A stretch of 64,000 bases of DNA from Phoma sp. XZ068 (GCA_004835665.1 RBKR01000026.1:124001-188000), one strand, 5' to 3'; counted from the first letter of the stretch, positions 23,420 through 35,195 are shown. Notes: generated by a model from the letters alone, not told the origin. Numbers and translations: made by a program.

Positions 23420-25018
23420 TGTGGATGATTGCTGCTTGCGGCGGTAACAGGAATTTGAACAGGGCAAGCAATCAGCCTGCCGGCGCAGCTGAGTTTGAAT
23501 TATGAGGGTGAGTCAGGGTGCGCAGTCGCGGCCTTGAAGTTACTCGGTACCGTGGACGTGAGCGCCATGGTTGAGGTTAACGAGTTGAACAATGCAAGAG
23601 GCGGGGCTTCATTGTTCATTCCATTGTCGTCTTCACCTTTAAGTTCACACCGCACTTTGCGACAGCCAGCTCGGATTGGTGCGACCGTGTGGGAGCAGCA
23701 CCTGAGTATCGGAGGATATCCCCGCACTAAGGGCGCCGAGTGTGGGACACCGGGGCTGTAGGTGTGACTCTAGCGACAGCTGGACCTGAGTCTGACAGGC
23801 GTGGAGGACTTGTGCGGTGTGGTTTGCGCACATGCACATCACCCGCATGCTCGCAAACGGCGGCAGATGACGTCGCCTGCTGCGATTCGTGTAACACCAG
23901 GAACGCCGATCGGCGTGGGGGCGGAGTGTGATAGATGCATGTGAAGCAGCCACCCGTGGTCGTTTGCAGCAGGTGCAAGTGAGGCGGGACTAAAAATCCA
24001 GGGTCCGCGGGTTTGTCGATCAGGATGCGCCGTAACCGCCACACGTGATTCGTTTAATATATTCACTCGAGTATCTTCTTATTCGGCGAATTTTGTATTC
24101 ATACCGTCATCTTCCGGCTTCGTCAACACGTTGTTGAATGACCTGTGTTGGCGACCACTCCCACGTCGCCTTGCACACTTTAATCATGCTCGCCGATTAA
24201 AAACCAGACAATGGAAACCTTGGCGATGGGACACCAAGGGGGGCTGAGGACTAAAGAAAGTGTACCGGATTACTGAACTGACTTGGTCGCCGATTCTGTA
24301 TCATATCACCTCCAAGACAACCCCTATCCATAGAAAGAGACTTGCCTGTCGAGAAGCTGCAAAAAGGAGTCAATAACGGACACCTAGACGTCAGTCCGGA
24401 CTTTTCCATATTACAATACACTCGAACCAGCCCATATTCAGGATGAGCCTTTGTACAGGTCTCAAAAACATTCGACTCGGGGCCAGCTCTTTGTAACTTG
24501 CCACAAGGAGGTTCTACACGTCGAACCCTGAGCTACCAGTGGACGTCAGGCTCAAACAGCAAGACGACAGAGATTCAAGAAATCTAGACAAGGCTATGTT
24601 CTTCGCGTAAAAGCTTGTTCCAAGAAATGAACCGGCCCGTTCCAGAGTTTATGGATCGTCGGTTTGTTTTGGCCACGCGAAGGCGAACTCACTCCCCAAT
24701 GTGGCAGCGTTTGAGTTTAAACCTTGGATTAGTGAAGCTAAGTATGAAGCAGCGATTTCGACTGATCGAACCCACCATTCGCCACTGGATACCACAATGC
24801 AACACGACCTGGACGCCAGGCCATGAGCAAAAGTACACCTCTACCCTCCAAACAATTTTCGGTCCCTCATCGCAGCGTAAGAGTCGTGGTCCGACAACGT
24901 TCGAGGTCCACCATGAAGCACTAGCAGCCCCGCACGTGCCACCACCAAAAAATCTCCCAACCTACACCGACTCGACTCCAGCAAATTAGACACCGCAATC
25001 CAGCAAAAAGAATCGTAT
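23420..25018. other. Intergenic region
   Basis: Between the unknown gene and the tRNA. The largest ORF, 24615-24989 (+), shows no domain-like sequence. I see no repeat or RNA gene. Confidence 0.45.
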
Positions 25019-25103
25019 CTCTCCGACGGGGAATCGAACCCCGGCCTCCTGCGAGCTGTCCGTAGATGACAAGCAGAAATACTGACCACTATACTATCGA
25101 AGA
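25019..25103 (-). tRNA. tRNA-Asp (GTC) with a 13-nt intron
   Basis: The minus strand starts with acceptor strand TCTTCGA, pairing with TCGGAGA at the 3' end (one G-T wobble), and has discriminator G. The D arm has AGTATAGTGGTCAGT. The T arm has GGGGTTCGATTCCCC. The anticodon arm CTGC/GCAG closes a loop TTGTCA...C, giving anticodon GTC, with 13 extra bases after position 37, the canonical intron site. Spliced length is 72 nt. There are no CCA-encoding bases, as expected in a eukaryote. Confidence 0.93.
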
Positions 25104-26093
25104 TATCCAACTTTGAGCTGGGAAGAGATGATTGGTCGATGAATGGACCGTTGCATAAAATGTATATATACAAGATACAAAATTGACTTGACCGGATTAC
25201 GACTGCAGCCGCGATCTTAGACGAAGTCCTGACAGTGTGGGCGTGGGTGCAGAACGATCGTTCTAGGCCTTGGAATAGAAAAGGTCTGTGCAAAAGTCTT
25301 GCATTGTACCCACATGTAAAAAACCCCGATTAACAAATAGAACTTGTGTCCGACAGTTTACCATGGCCCATAGAACAAATACATCCACACACCCATACAC
25401 ATACTCGCATCCTCGTAAGCTCAAATCGTCGCCGAGGATGCCACAGCAGCCCCCCCCCGCACCATCAAGACGTATACCCCTCTTCAATCACGAATGACAA
25501 TGCTACTATTTCGCGCCCAACAAGCGCACCAACCACTGCTACGCGAAGATAAATGTGCAAGCCTCCTATCCACACACATTTTACACCATTTCATCGCCTC
25601 GAAGGCATAGAATTGGACTTCTCACGCAGCTGAAGTCACCGACTCAGCCGATCTGGCGAGTAGTCTCTAGTAATATCAAAACGTCAATTTTTCTTTTAAC
25701 GAAAGACTGTAATGCTCCTCGTAAGCGATCTCCAGACGATGGGCACAGTGGATGAAAGTGTAGTCTGCATAAGGTCGTTGGGTTCAGGTGCAGCCTTGAG
25801 CTCGGGGAGTTCCTTGAGTTGGCTGAGAAGACCGCTGGAAGATGTTGGTGTATATTATACCCCTATTTGCGCTTAGATATCTCAGAGGATATAGTTGAGA
25901 AGAACATAATACCGCAGTCGCAAAAATGCCTAAGTGAACACTCAAACCCATCATGAGAGGTGAAATCACACATACATCGCACACCACAGCACGTTTCCAA
26001 AACTTCCTGGAAAAAATAATAATGCTATCATTACTCTCACTCCCCACAACCCCCCTCAAGTACAAGTCACCCCCCTCTCATCACAACACCCCC
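25104..26093. other. Intergenic region
   Basis: Downstream of the S28 peptidase and upstream of the tRNA. It holds C-rich and CA-rich stretches but no supportable gene. Confidence 0.45.
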
Positions 26094-27890
26094 CTACGCA
26101 GTCCACCTCTTCGCATACCCACCCCCATACCCCCCCTTCGGAGTAAAACACTTCAACCACTCCCCCAGCGCATCAGTAAAATACTTCCTACTAATAGCAC
26201 CTCCCGCAAAATACGTCCTAAAATCATAACAATGCTGCGCATCCTTAATCGTATACCCAAAGAGATCCTTCTTGGACGTCTCAACACCGCACTTCGGCGC
26301 CGCCGTAAACGCATTAACCTTTGGTGCGAACGACTCTGCGCTCAGCGGGGAGAGCGTGCGCCAGGGGTCGAATTCGCCGCCGGACCAGTAGACGTTTGAA
26401 GGGCGGATGTCCCAGCCGCCGAAGACGCGGTTTGTGCGGTCTGTAGCCGGCCATTCGGGGAGCAGGCTGCGCGGGGCGTTGGGGAATTGGCGGTGGCAGA
26501 TATCCTTTTGGTGCTCGAGCGAGTTGAATTTGGAGACGAGTTGGTTGGGGCCGAGGTTTGCGGATTGGAAGTAGCCCCACTGTGTGCAGTATTGCCAGGT
26601 CCAGCTGATGGAGGAGGGGTCGGTGAAGCGGCGGTTGAGATCGCAGGTGCCGGATACGTTTTGCTTGCCTGAGCACTCGGTTTCGAGGTAGTTGTTGACG
26701 AGGGTGGGGAAGGTCTTCCAGGTGGCCCAGCGGTCGACTACGGATTTGGCGCCCTTGGATTTGGCCCAGCCTTCGGCGGGGGCGGTGGCGCCGGTCTTGG
26801 GGTCGGTCTCGATGTAATCGCAGAAAGTGCGGAGGCCGCCAGACCCACCGTCCACGCCGTACGACTGCCAGAGGTAGAATATGGTGGTGAGGGCATCGGC
26901 GAAGGTGGCGTGGGAGTTGGATGCCGCGCCCTTGCCGAGGAACTGCTCCTTGAGAGCAGCAGAGGCAGAGCGGTCGGTATCAAAGGTGTGGTCGATGTAC
27001 TTGATGGCGGCCTTGATGTCCTGAGTGCAGTTGCCAAAGCCATATCTGTTCATACCGCGGTAGACAGGGTCGAAGTAGAACGACTGGTCGACGCTAGCCT
27101 GGACAGGTGCGGACGAAGCATATCCGGCGTAGATGGTATCGGGGTACTTGTCACGAATAAAGGCAGCACGCATAGCCGGGTAGGAGCCACCAATGAAGAT
27201 CCATGGTGTCTTGTCAGGGGTCAGAGTCGCGTTGATGTTCTTCCTCTTGAACTGCTTGGCGAACTGGTCCACATCGGCAAGCGACTGCTCGGTGTTGTGG
27301 TACCTGAACGTCTCAGCCGGAGTGTCGAGGTTGATCGGTGCCGGTGTGGAGTTGCCGTCTGTTCATGTTAGCATTCACAATCACAAGGCGAATGGAATAA
27401 ACTCACAGAATCGGTGCTCCCAGACAATACCAACACCACCAAATTGATCCACAATCTGCTTGAAGAAGCTCGTCTCATTCTGCAGCCTAAACTGCCAGCT
27501 GCTGGAAGCATCCGCCTCACCGACATCGTAGATGAAGACCGGGCCGCCGGGCTTGTATCCCGACTCGGCAACCCAGAAGCGGTTGTTAAACGTATCCTTG
27601 CTCTTCCCAAAGTGGTCCAGTTTCAGCGAAACATACTCCGCAGTGATGGCCTCAGGGAACGCCGCAGCCTGCCTGGTCGTCAAGTCGACGAGCGATTCCT
27701 TCACGGTGGTGCCAATGTGCAGGCTCCTAGCAATGGAATTTGCACTCGCTGTCTCGCCAACAGCCGAGCCATCAGGGTTAAGACCCATATCCGCGAGCAG
27801 ATTAAAGTCGCGCGACTTGGCCGCATTGAACGCATCTGCGCCCTGCAGCAGCGCGCAAGCCAGCGCCGCGAGAGAGGAGGAAGTCCGCAT
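26094..27890 (-). CDS. Secreted S28-family serine peptidase (prolyl carboxypeptidase-like)
   Basis: Exons 27890-27407 and 27358-26094 join across a 48-nt intron in phase (HRF-YGNSTP) for 582 residues. The first ~20 residues (MRTSSSLAALACALLQGADA) form a signal peptide. The family layout is clear: EHRFYGNS, the nucleophile S220 in IGGSYPA, then AGYASSAPVQA, the Asp region SGGEFDPWRTLS and the His in DAQHCYDF near the C-terminus. S28 enzymes are acid-active exopeptidases or endopeptidases that cut after proline, here most likely extracellular nutrient acquisition. One oddity is alanine where the family usually has glycine after the nucleophile motif (GGSYxG). All three catalytic residues are otherwise present. 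Several N-x-T/S sequons fit a secreted glycoprotein. Confidence 0.9.
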
Positions 27891-28690
27891 ATTGACGATG
27901 CAACGCTGTCACGAGCGGGAACAAGACAAAGAATGGACTTGACGAAGAAATACCCACGACTTCACCAGACGCAATGACTCGCAAGAAACAGAAGACAAGA
28001 AGCGCAACCCAACACCTCAGCGGTACAACCACGCCTATATAGTCAACCAGCAGCACCTCTCTGCGGGGCTGCAAGCTCGATCCATCCGCGGCTCCACCGC
28101 AGGGTACGATCTACCACGCACACACCACCATCAGCCAACGACAACGCGCCGCCGCAGTCAAGCACCACCAAGCTCGACACCCGTTACGGAAGGTCGTCGA
28201 CCAAGAAAGTGGACTCCCCGGGCGGAAAGCTTGACATTCGTTATCTGCCTTCCATTCGCGCAATCGCCCCTGCCAAGCCGTGCTGGTGCCTTCCTCATGC
28301 GTGCTAGCGGGGTGTGTGTAGTGCGGGTGTAATGCACGTTAATTAGACGTGCAGGTGGTATGAGCGGGTACAAACAATATTATTATATGCTTTCAACCGA
28401 GGGGACGGACAGCACGCACGCGACGGATGGACAAGGCATACGGTATCGCCACACGGTTGAATCAGGGTAATAATTTTTTTTTGATTTCGATGACATGGAG
28501 ATAATCCTATCATCGCTCGTGCCACGGTCGTTCTCGTACGTTATCGCGTGGCTGCATGCGGCCGGCTGTACCACATACACGGTGTTTGTACAACCTTCCC
28601 CTCTCTTTAAGTTCATTAGATATTAGTATTGTTATAGCGGCTTCCATATTGCCGATTATGCTGTAATTGTTTTCAAATCTCTCCTATGCT
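27891..28690. other. Intergenic region with small inverted repeat
   Basis: Promoter side of the S28 peptidase and 3' side of the Zn2Cys6 regulator. A perfect 7-bp inverted repeat with a 7-nt loop lies at 28333-28353. A T run occurs at about 28475. No gene seen. Confidence 0.5.
28333..28353. repeat. 7-bp perfect inverted repeat
   Basis: TGCACGT, a 7-nt TAATTAG spacer, then ACGTGCA. It could be a binding palindrome or chance; it lies about 440 bp upstream of the S28 peptidase start. Confidence 0.6.
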
Positions 28691-31600
28691 TTATTGGTGG
28701 TGTGGCGTGCCATTCGTCGTCCCGGGGAACGCAACGCCAGGCCAATGGAAATGGCCTAGATTCCCTTGATCAATGTGCGCTTGAGCGTGACTATCCTGCC
28801 CGTGTGCGCCATCTTGGGACGCACCGTCGCGGCCGCCCAGTGCCATGAGCGTGGTCGCTGTGTTGAGGTATTCGCCCTGCGGGCCCACGGGCTGCTGCAT
28901 GTATGTTTGTGTCCATTGCCGCCAGTCTTGTGGACTGTAGTTGTTTGCGACGAATGTGGATTGGTGGCTGCTGGAGACTTGAGGTAGGCTTTGTGGGTAT
29001 GCGTAGGCATTGTTTGGTGGCTGTGAGGTGTTGCCGGTTGCTGCTGCCAAGGCGGCTGCATGTGAGGGTGCTATGTTACTGTCCTCGTCGACTTTGATGT
29101 ATGGTTGCTGCTCGTAGGCGTTGCTTTGCTGGGTGACAGGCATCTGCGTGCCAAGATTGTACGGCATGGCGATGTTACCACCGTCCGTTAAATTGGGATA
29201 CCCAGATCCTTGGGCCAATGTGGGTCCTGTCGGACCAGTAGTATTCGCAGTGTATTGCTGTTCGCTGTACCCGCTTGTGTCATATATGGCAGGTGGGGGA
29301 TTGGGCTGCTGCTTTGTGTGCATAGCTACTCGAGCTAAAGACTCGGTCGCCGTCCGTTTGACGATGCTCTCGTTGATGGTGCCCAGCGCTTGATCCACGA
29401 TTTTGGATATAGCCTTCTTCATCTTGTCTCCCGTGCCTGTGCATGGTGTCAGCCTGGTTTTGATGTACTCAGTACAAGACTTACCGGATACTTGGCTACA
29501 TTCACCAAGAACGTTAATCCATGTAGCCATGTCGCCCTTGAGCCTTGTCATATCGACAGGGGTGAGGACAGCTTTCCGCATTGATGAAATGAACAAGGTT
29601 GTGAAGACTGCTGCGATGTACACCACCGTATTGATCCAGACAATATCCAAGCTCTTCTTGTGCATCATCTCGGTGCAGTTGTGCAGCATCTTCTGCGACG
29701 CTTCCATGCACTTGTCTAGATTCGAGGAGAGGATTGCGGGGTCGACGGACCTGCATACTCCAGGATGATGAAGCAGAAGCTGGAACTCCTGATACCAGTA
29801 CTCGAGGTACAGTGCGAAGATGTGATCGTCTTGAGAAGCACGGGATGGATCTCGCAACTCGTATGGCAGTTCGTCTTTCCATTGCTGGATGCCAGCTTCG
29901 AGTCGTTTCAAAGACTCGACGTACGCGCGCGGGGTGTAGCGGACGGCATATATGATTTTGTAGAGGTCCAGCTCCCAGACAGTGTACTTGGCAATCTGTA
30001 TGCCCACTTGAAAGGAGCACTGGTGGAAGGGGCTCAGGCTGGCCTCCTCGCCAGGCAGACAGTCGTTCATTGGCTCGGGGAACTCGACGTCGATGTCTTC
30101 ATTGCTGATTGGCATTGGCCTTCCGAGCTTGCCACCCAGGTTCATCTGCAAGGCATGCATAGTCCAGAAGATGCGCTTTCGCATCTCGATTTCCAGCTCG
30201 CTGAATTTTGGGCCTGAGTCCGACCAGTTCTTGACGGAGCGATGCAGACCAAGCTCCAATGCGAAGAGGTATGTAAGTGAAGTCATGATCCAAGCGGCGC
30301 CGGGTTTGGGAAAGTTGCGGAGGTGGTGGCAGATCATGGCCAGGGCCTGGACGTCGGCAAGCTCGTGCTGTGCCAGGAGGAGGTCCCGGTAGAAGCTGCA
30401 GGCGTACTGGTAGTGGGCATGTGACTCGTCCATCAGGGCGCTCTGCTGGCTGTTGCGGGCTGCTATCTGGTACTTGATCGTCGCCAGCATCATGTGTACC
30501 ATGACCGTCTCGGGCGCGGTGGGCGTGAAGTTGGGGTCCTTGCCAAATCTCCAGATCAGGTCCATGAAGGCAGGCTTGTGGACGAGCATGGTGTATGGGT
30601 TCAGCGACCGCAGATACCACGTCGCCCACTCCTTCAAGGCATCGTACGGCGGCAGGGGCGCGGGCTCGACGTACTGCCCGCCGATGCAGATCTTGACCAG
30701 CGTCTGGTACGAGAAGGGCGAGCTTTCATACTCGGAGCCCTCGGGCGCGAAGTCGGCCATGTCGATTTCGGTGCCAAACACGGACAGCGACGTGCCGCGG
30801 ATGTGACTGAGCAGCGAGTCGCCCGAGGCCACGCCCAGGTAGTTGTCGCCAATGGAGCCGTACTTGAACTGGGGCAGCGGGCGGAAGTCGGCCTTGTCGC
30901 CCACAGGCGTATAGCCAGGCATGGGCGACGAGCTCGGCCGCCGCTGGGCGCTCACCCACTCCTGCGAGTCGCCCGCCGCAGACGACGGCCAGGGCAGGTG
31001 CGCGTAGGCGGGCGGCGGGCGCGGCTCGACGCCCATGTCCTTGAGCTGTGCCTGCAGGTCGGCCAGGTGGGCGCGCAGGTAGGCGTTCTCGCTCTCCATG
31101 GCCTCTGCGTGGCCGCGGACGGTGGCCTTGCCGGTGATGCGGTCGGTGGTGCGGCATTGGGTGCGGTTCTGCTCGCACGGCGTGCAGCCCTCGGGGCGGC
31201 CATCGCAGCGAATCTTGCGGACCTGTGGTCGTCAGTATGCTGCTGCAGGGTATATGGGCTGCGATATAGCCGTCGTGGTACGCGCGCTGCGGCTGCCCGT
31301 CGCGGTGGGCCTGAGCCTCGGTCTGGCACGCGTGCGCGACGGGGCCCGCGCCGCCGCCCTGGCTCTGCTGCAGACTCGTCGCCTGGTGTTGAGCGCCCCG
31401 GCGCGTGCGGCGCGGTCGCAGGGCCTCCACATTCAACTGCATTCAACTGCATTCAACTGCATTCAACTGCACTCGACGTACCTTGCAGCGGTCGCACGCC
31501 TGCCCCGTCCGCTTCGAGTCGGCGAGCTTGCGCTTCACGGAGCCCGAAAAGTCGCTGTTGCTGCCGTGCAGGCGCTGGTGCGGGCTCGTCGACGGGTGCG

Positions 31601-31700
31601 CCTGCGCGAGCCCGTGGCCGGCGTGCTCGATGCGCTGGATCTTGCTGGTGTGGGCGGCGCCCGCATCGTCGTCGGACACGCGTTTCGTGCCGGATGCCAT
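28691..31700 (-). CDS. Zn2Cys6 transcription factor with fungal-specific middle domain
   Basis: Exons 31700-31482, 31222-29485 and 29436-28691 give 900 residues. The Zn2Cys6 cluster spans C69-C96 (C-x2-C-x6-C-x6-C-x2-C-x6-C) and is split by the first intron after ACDRCK. A short heptad-like segment after it (MESENAYLRAHLADLQAQL) is the expected dimerisation coiled coil. The fungal_trans-type helical domain runs from about residue 270 to 620 (WYLRSLNPY, ALELGLHRS, EMRKRIFWTMHAL, GRPMPISNEDIDVEFPE). The tail is rich in Gln, Asn, Pro and Tyr, likely an activation region. The 48-nt intron 29437-29484 is in frame without a stop, so it is easily mistaken for coding. The start is the ATG at 31700; GTG codons further upstream were ignored. 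Target pathway unknown. Confidence 0.9.
31433..31472. repeat. 10-bp tandem repeat in intron
   Basis: Four tandem copies of ATTCAACTGC, the last slightly altered, lie inside the first intron of the Zn2Cys6 regulator, close to its donor site. Confidence 0.9.
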
Positions 31701-32406
31701 GATGGATGCGAGTGCGGTATCTTCCGAGTTGCGCCTCACGCGCGAGCAAGCGAGTGCTGACTGGCCCGTGTGTGGCTAGATGGCTAGATGCAAGTGCCCA
31801 GAGGCATGTTCCTGCAGCGCGGGTCCTCCTTCCTTTGCAATTGTCCAGAGAGAGCGGCGAGAGAATGGCAGACGCTCCAGCCTGCTGCCCTGAAAGAACA
31901 TGCGTGCTCGGCGAAGGGGACGCGGATCAATTCCCGTGATCGCACCCAGTCCATGCGCCCGCTCGCTGGCCGACCTGCTCAATTCTTGGACCGCTAGCAT
32001 CGCAGTTCACACCAGCTGGCGCTGCCCTCTGACATGCCGGCAAGCGCACGCCGCAGCCTGGCAGCTCCGCCCTGCCAATTCTTGATTCGCTGCATGCACC
32101 TCCGGCAGTCCTCTCCGCTGCCCTTGCGGGACTAACACGCCCGTAACCTATATGCCAAGCCCAAATCACGACCGTCTACACCCCCGCTACTGCCCGAAAC
32201 GGCGAGCGAGAGGCACACTCACCATCCCTCTCCCACAACCTCACTGCGGATCGACAGGGTTCTGGGCTCTGCGGTACACATCGGCAGCTAACCTCACCTC
32301 AAGCCTGAGCACCACCGCCCTCAAAACCGAGGCACAAGAGACGGACTGTGAAAAGGAGACTCTTATTAGCCAGCCTCCAGCCGACCATCAGCCCGTATCT
32401 GGAACC
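31701..32406. other. Divergent promoter region
   Basis: About 700 bp between the starts of the Zn2Cys6 regulator (minus) and the Cgi121 gene (plus). No gene is supported; the frame open from 32152 into the Cgi121 start is probably 5' UTR. Confidence 0.5.
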
Positions 32407-33763
32407 ATGGCTGCGGTACGGACCTTTACGCTGCCGCACTACGACGCATACCCGGTGCAGGTTGCGCTGTTCAAGGACGTCACGAATGCAGAGTTTCTGC
32501 GGACCCAGCTGCTGGCCGCGAATCCAGAGTTTGACTATGCATTTCTCGATGCCTCCATGGTGAGTGAAAGCATCCTTGCACGCACATTACCACATCTCGT
32601 CGCCCGCCCGTCACTCCTCATCGCCCATATCCGACACTCATCCCATCGCCTTCTTCTAATTGGGGCTTGTCCAAACCTTGCACATGTCAAATCCCTGCCG
32701 TTCACCGCCTCGTTTCTTTGGGTTCGTGTTTACCCAGCGTTTTACGCGTCCAAAGTGTAAACTTTCTTTTTCCACTAGCACGGCCTCACCCACCGTTGCC
32801 AGCCTCACCCTAGACGCCACAACGTCTTTGATCGGCCCAAATGTCACTTCAATACTTGTCACGGCCCGTAGCTCAACGCTGGGCCAGCCGGTGCGAGATC
32901 TTTATCAGATGGGCTGGGGGTTTGACCGGATCGCGTGGTGCCGAGTGTCGATCATTGGGTGTGATTTGCGTTGTTATTACCGTACCATTTGATTCGATTC
33001 GCATACCTCTCCGCATTTGCTTGTATTGCCTCTTACCGTCCGTCACGTCACGTCTCGTCACGTTACGTTGCGTTGTATTGCGTTGTATTGCGTTGCGTTG
33101 TGTTGTGTTCCAGGGCTATTAGATGCCCAATTTTATGCATTCATAATTTCCTTCACCGTCACCCCCCTCGCATTCCCCTACCCTAGCAACCCCCATCACC
33201 CACTTACTTCCATCGCCCTCCTACTCCATCCCCACCCACCCAAACCACCCTCTCCACAAACCATCCTTACCACCAAACTAAACTAACACACCCAGATCCT
33301 CACACCATCCCACCTCCTAACCGCCACTTTCCACGCCCTCCACGCCTTCCTAAACAGCACCCACAAAACCCGCACTCCCCACGCTGAACTCGTCTTCCGC
33401 CTCTCCCCCAACAACAACATCGGCGAATCTTACCGCACTTTCGGTCTCTCGCCGTCCACACAGACGTTGATAGCCGTGAAGTTGCCGATTCGTGCGGATG
33501 GGAGTGTTGATGGGAGTGTTACGCGAGAAAGCGTGAGTGAGCATTTAGGTAGGGTTGTTGAAGGGACGAGTGTGGGGATTAGTGAGGGGGGGGAGGAGTT
33601 GGGGGGGTTTGCCGAGGTGCATCGGGTGAAGAAGGTGTATAAGATTGGGTGTGCGAAGGGGAAGGGGGGAAAGGGGGGGAGTGTGAATGGGAGTGGGGAG
33701 AAGGGTGATAGGAGGGATATTGAGAGTGTGATTTTAGGGACGGTGGCGTTGAAGGGGGAGTAA
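32407..33763 (+). CDS. CGI121: EKC/KEOPS complex subunit Cgi121
   Basis: Two exons, 32407-32559 and 33296-33763, give 206 residues. The N-terminal exon ends in the family sequence FDYAFLDASM and continues as ILTPSHLLTA; the second exon has ELVFRLSPNNNIGESYRTFG, the most typical stretch of Cgi121/TPRKB. Cgi121 binds the Bud32 kinase in KEOPS, which makes t6A37 on ANN-decoding tRNAs, and in yeast also affects telomeres. The C-terminus has a Gly/Lys/Ser-rich insert (about residues 155-185) not expected in the core fold. The 736-nt intron is unusually long for this window and holds low-complexity CGTCA/CGTTG repeats. The start is the ATG that directly opens the conserved sequence (AAVRTFTLPHYDAYPVQVAL). 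Confidence 0.88.
33040..33112. repeat. Pentanucleotide-like low-complexity run in intron
   Basis: Irregular tandem CGTCA, CGTTA and CGTTG units with TGTATTG variants inside the long intron of the Cgi121 gene. Confidence 0.8.
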
Positions 33764-33925
33764 AAGTTAAAAGAGTCACGTGAATATAGCATCAGCGGTC
33801 GAGGAACTGCTGATGTAGAGCAGAAGATAACAAAAGAGACTTGGCGGCTATAAGCGGCTCCTTCCCACCAACTATGCTACATGGACCGTATAGATACAAG
33901 ACCAATTCTATCGGATATCTCAAGC

Positions 33926-34824
33926 TTAAAGGTGCATGTACTCGGGCTTGAGGAAGTCGGCCATGTTCTTTGGCCTGGGGTAGGGGTTCTCTGTTTTTTA
34001 TCAGCATTTTCCAACTCTCTCATACACAAAACGTACCGTGGTGGTCGTGGCCGTGGTCGTGCGAGTGGGGGTCCTCGGCAGGGCCGACGTAGTGCATCTT
34101 GTAGGTAGATCCACACTCCATGCAGCGGGACTGGGGCTCCTCGCGGGTGAGCTGTAGCTGTTAGCGTTGAACACTGCAACAATAGTAAGGTCATACGGTG
34201 ATCCACAGCACGCCGTGCGAGTCGACAGGGTAGCCAGTGCAGCCGACGTACTGCTCGTTACCGGCAGAGTTGACGACAATGGGGTCCTCTGGGGTGCCTG
34301 CATTCATCATCAGCCGCCGCACTGCGCGACAGAGCTTCTTTGCGACATACCAAGGCGGCTGGCATCGAGAGGCTTCATGTCGAAGACGTCAATGCCCTGC
34401 ATCTTTCCGAGGATTTCAAGACGCTCAAGACCGGTGGCCTGCTCGGCGTCGGTGGGAACGGTACCGGGCTGGGCACCGGGGGGGAGGAGGTCGTCCAAGG
34501 ACTTGATCTCTGGGGTTTGCATTAGCAATTGGCGTCTGTGTGATGGCCAGCCCGGCGCTGGTGGGTGCGGGAGAGCAGAATCGCGGGCGGGCACGCTGGC
34601 GGCGTCACGTACCGTCGAGCTTCTTGAAGCCCTCGAGGACGCTGGGGGCGCTGGCGGACTGGCCGGCGTCGGGCTTCGCATCGCCTGCAGTCGAGTCAAT
34701 GGTGCGTCGTACGATAGCTGCCGGGGTCCTTACGGCGCACAAAGCTGGTGGTGAAGGTGCGGCGGGCGAGGGCGGCGGGGGCCGCGCGCCTGGCGGCAGC
34801 AATGGCAGAGCGCTGGAGGAACAT
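33926..34824 (-). CDS. COX4: Cytochrome c oxidase subunit 4 (mammalian Vb type)
   Basis: Six exons on the minus strand: 34824-34734, 34684-34613, 34509-34351, 34297-34197, 34151-34037 and 33990-33926. Every junction keeps phase, giving 200 residues. The first ~35 residues are Ala/Arg-rich with no acidic residue, a mitochondrial presequence. The core has PPGAQPGTVPTDAEQATGLER, TPEDPIVVNS, CTGYPVDSHGVLW and the zinc-site sequence RCMECGSTYK, matching the peripheral zinc-binding COX subunit on the matrix side of complex IV. The C-terminus ends in a His/Asp/Gly-rich stretch (HSHDHGHDHH) and MADFLKPEYMHL. It is convergent with the Cgi121 gene (stops 162 bp apart) and divergent from nicotinamidase. 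Two CCAAT motifs lie upstream on its own strand. Confidence 0.92.
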
Positions 34825-35195
34825 GGCGCGAGCAATTGGGGTGGAGTGGAGAGGTGGGCGTGGGCGGGCGAGCTTGGGGTGCGGGTGAATTGGACGTTCT
34901 GCATGATCGAACGAGCGAGCTGCGAATGCTTGGCGCGGCGTCTTACTCATCAGCCATCCGCCCTGCAGTCACTGGCGGGCGCTGCGCTGCACGCTGCAAG
35001 GCTGCATGTCGCTCAGCCGCGGTGCCTGACCCGGCCGCTGCTGCGGACACTGCAGATAGGCTACCATGCCCGCTTCACCTGATGCGTGTTGGGTGTGATG
35101 TGTTTCTTGAAGCTTGCTAACTACATCGCTGTCGCTTGCGCCCTCACGCTGATGCAGCTGTCATAGACACCACCCTCACCCCATAGCACTGCAGC
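34825..35195. promoter_or_regulatory. Shared divergent promoter of COX4 and nicotinamidase
   Basis: Only 371 bp separate the two start codons, so regulatory elements are shared or interleaved. On the COX4 strand CCAAT pentamers lie at 34835-34839 and 34889-34893 (ATTGG on plus). HAP/CBF control through CCAAT is well known for fungal respiratory genes, but these are short motifs and their use here is inference. Confidence 0.35.

Noticed and set aside
30494..31702. 402-codon plus-strand ORF
   Set aside because: It lies opposite the Zn2Cys6 regulator gene in GC-rich sequence; composition is Arg/Ala/Gly-rich and no domain is visible. A stop-poor shadow frame.
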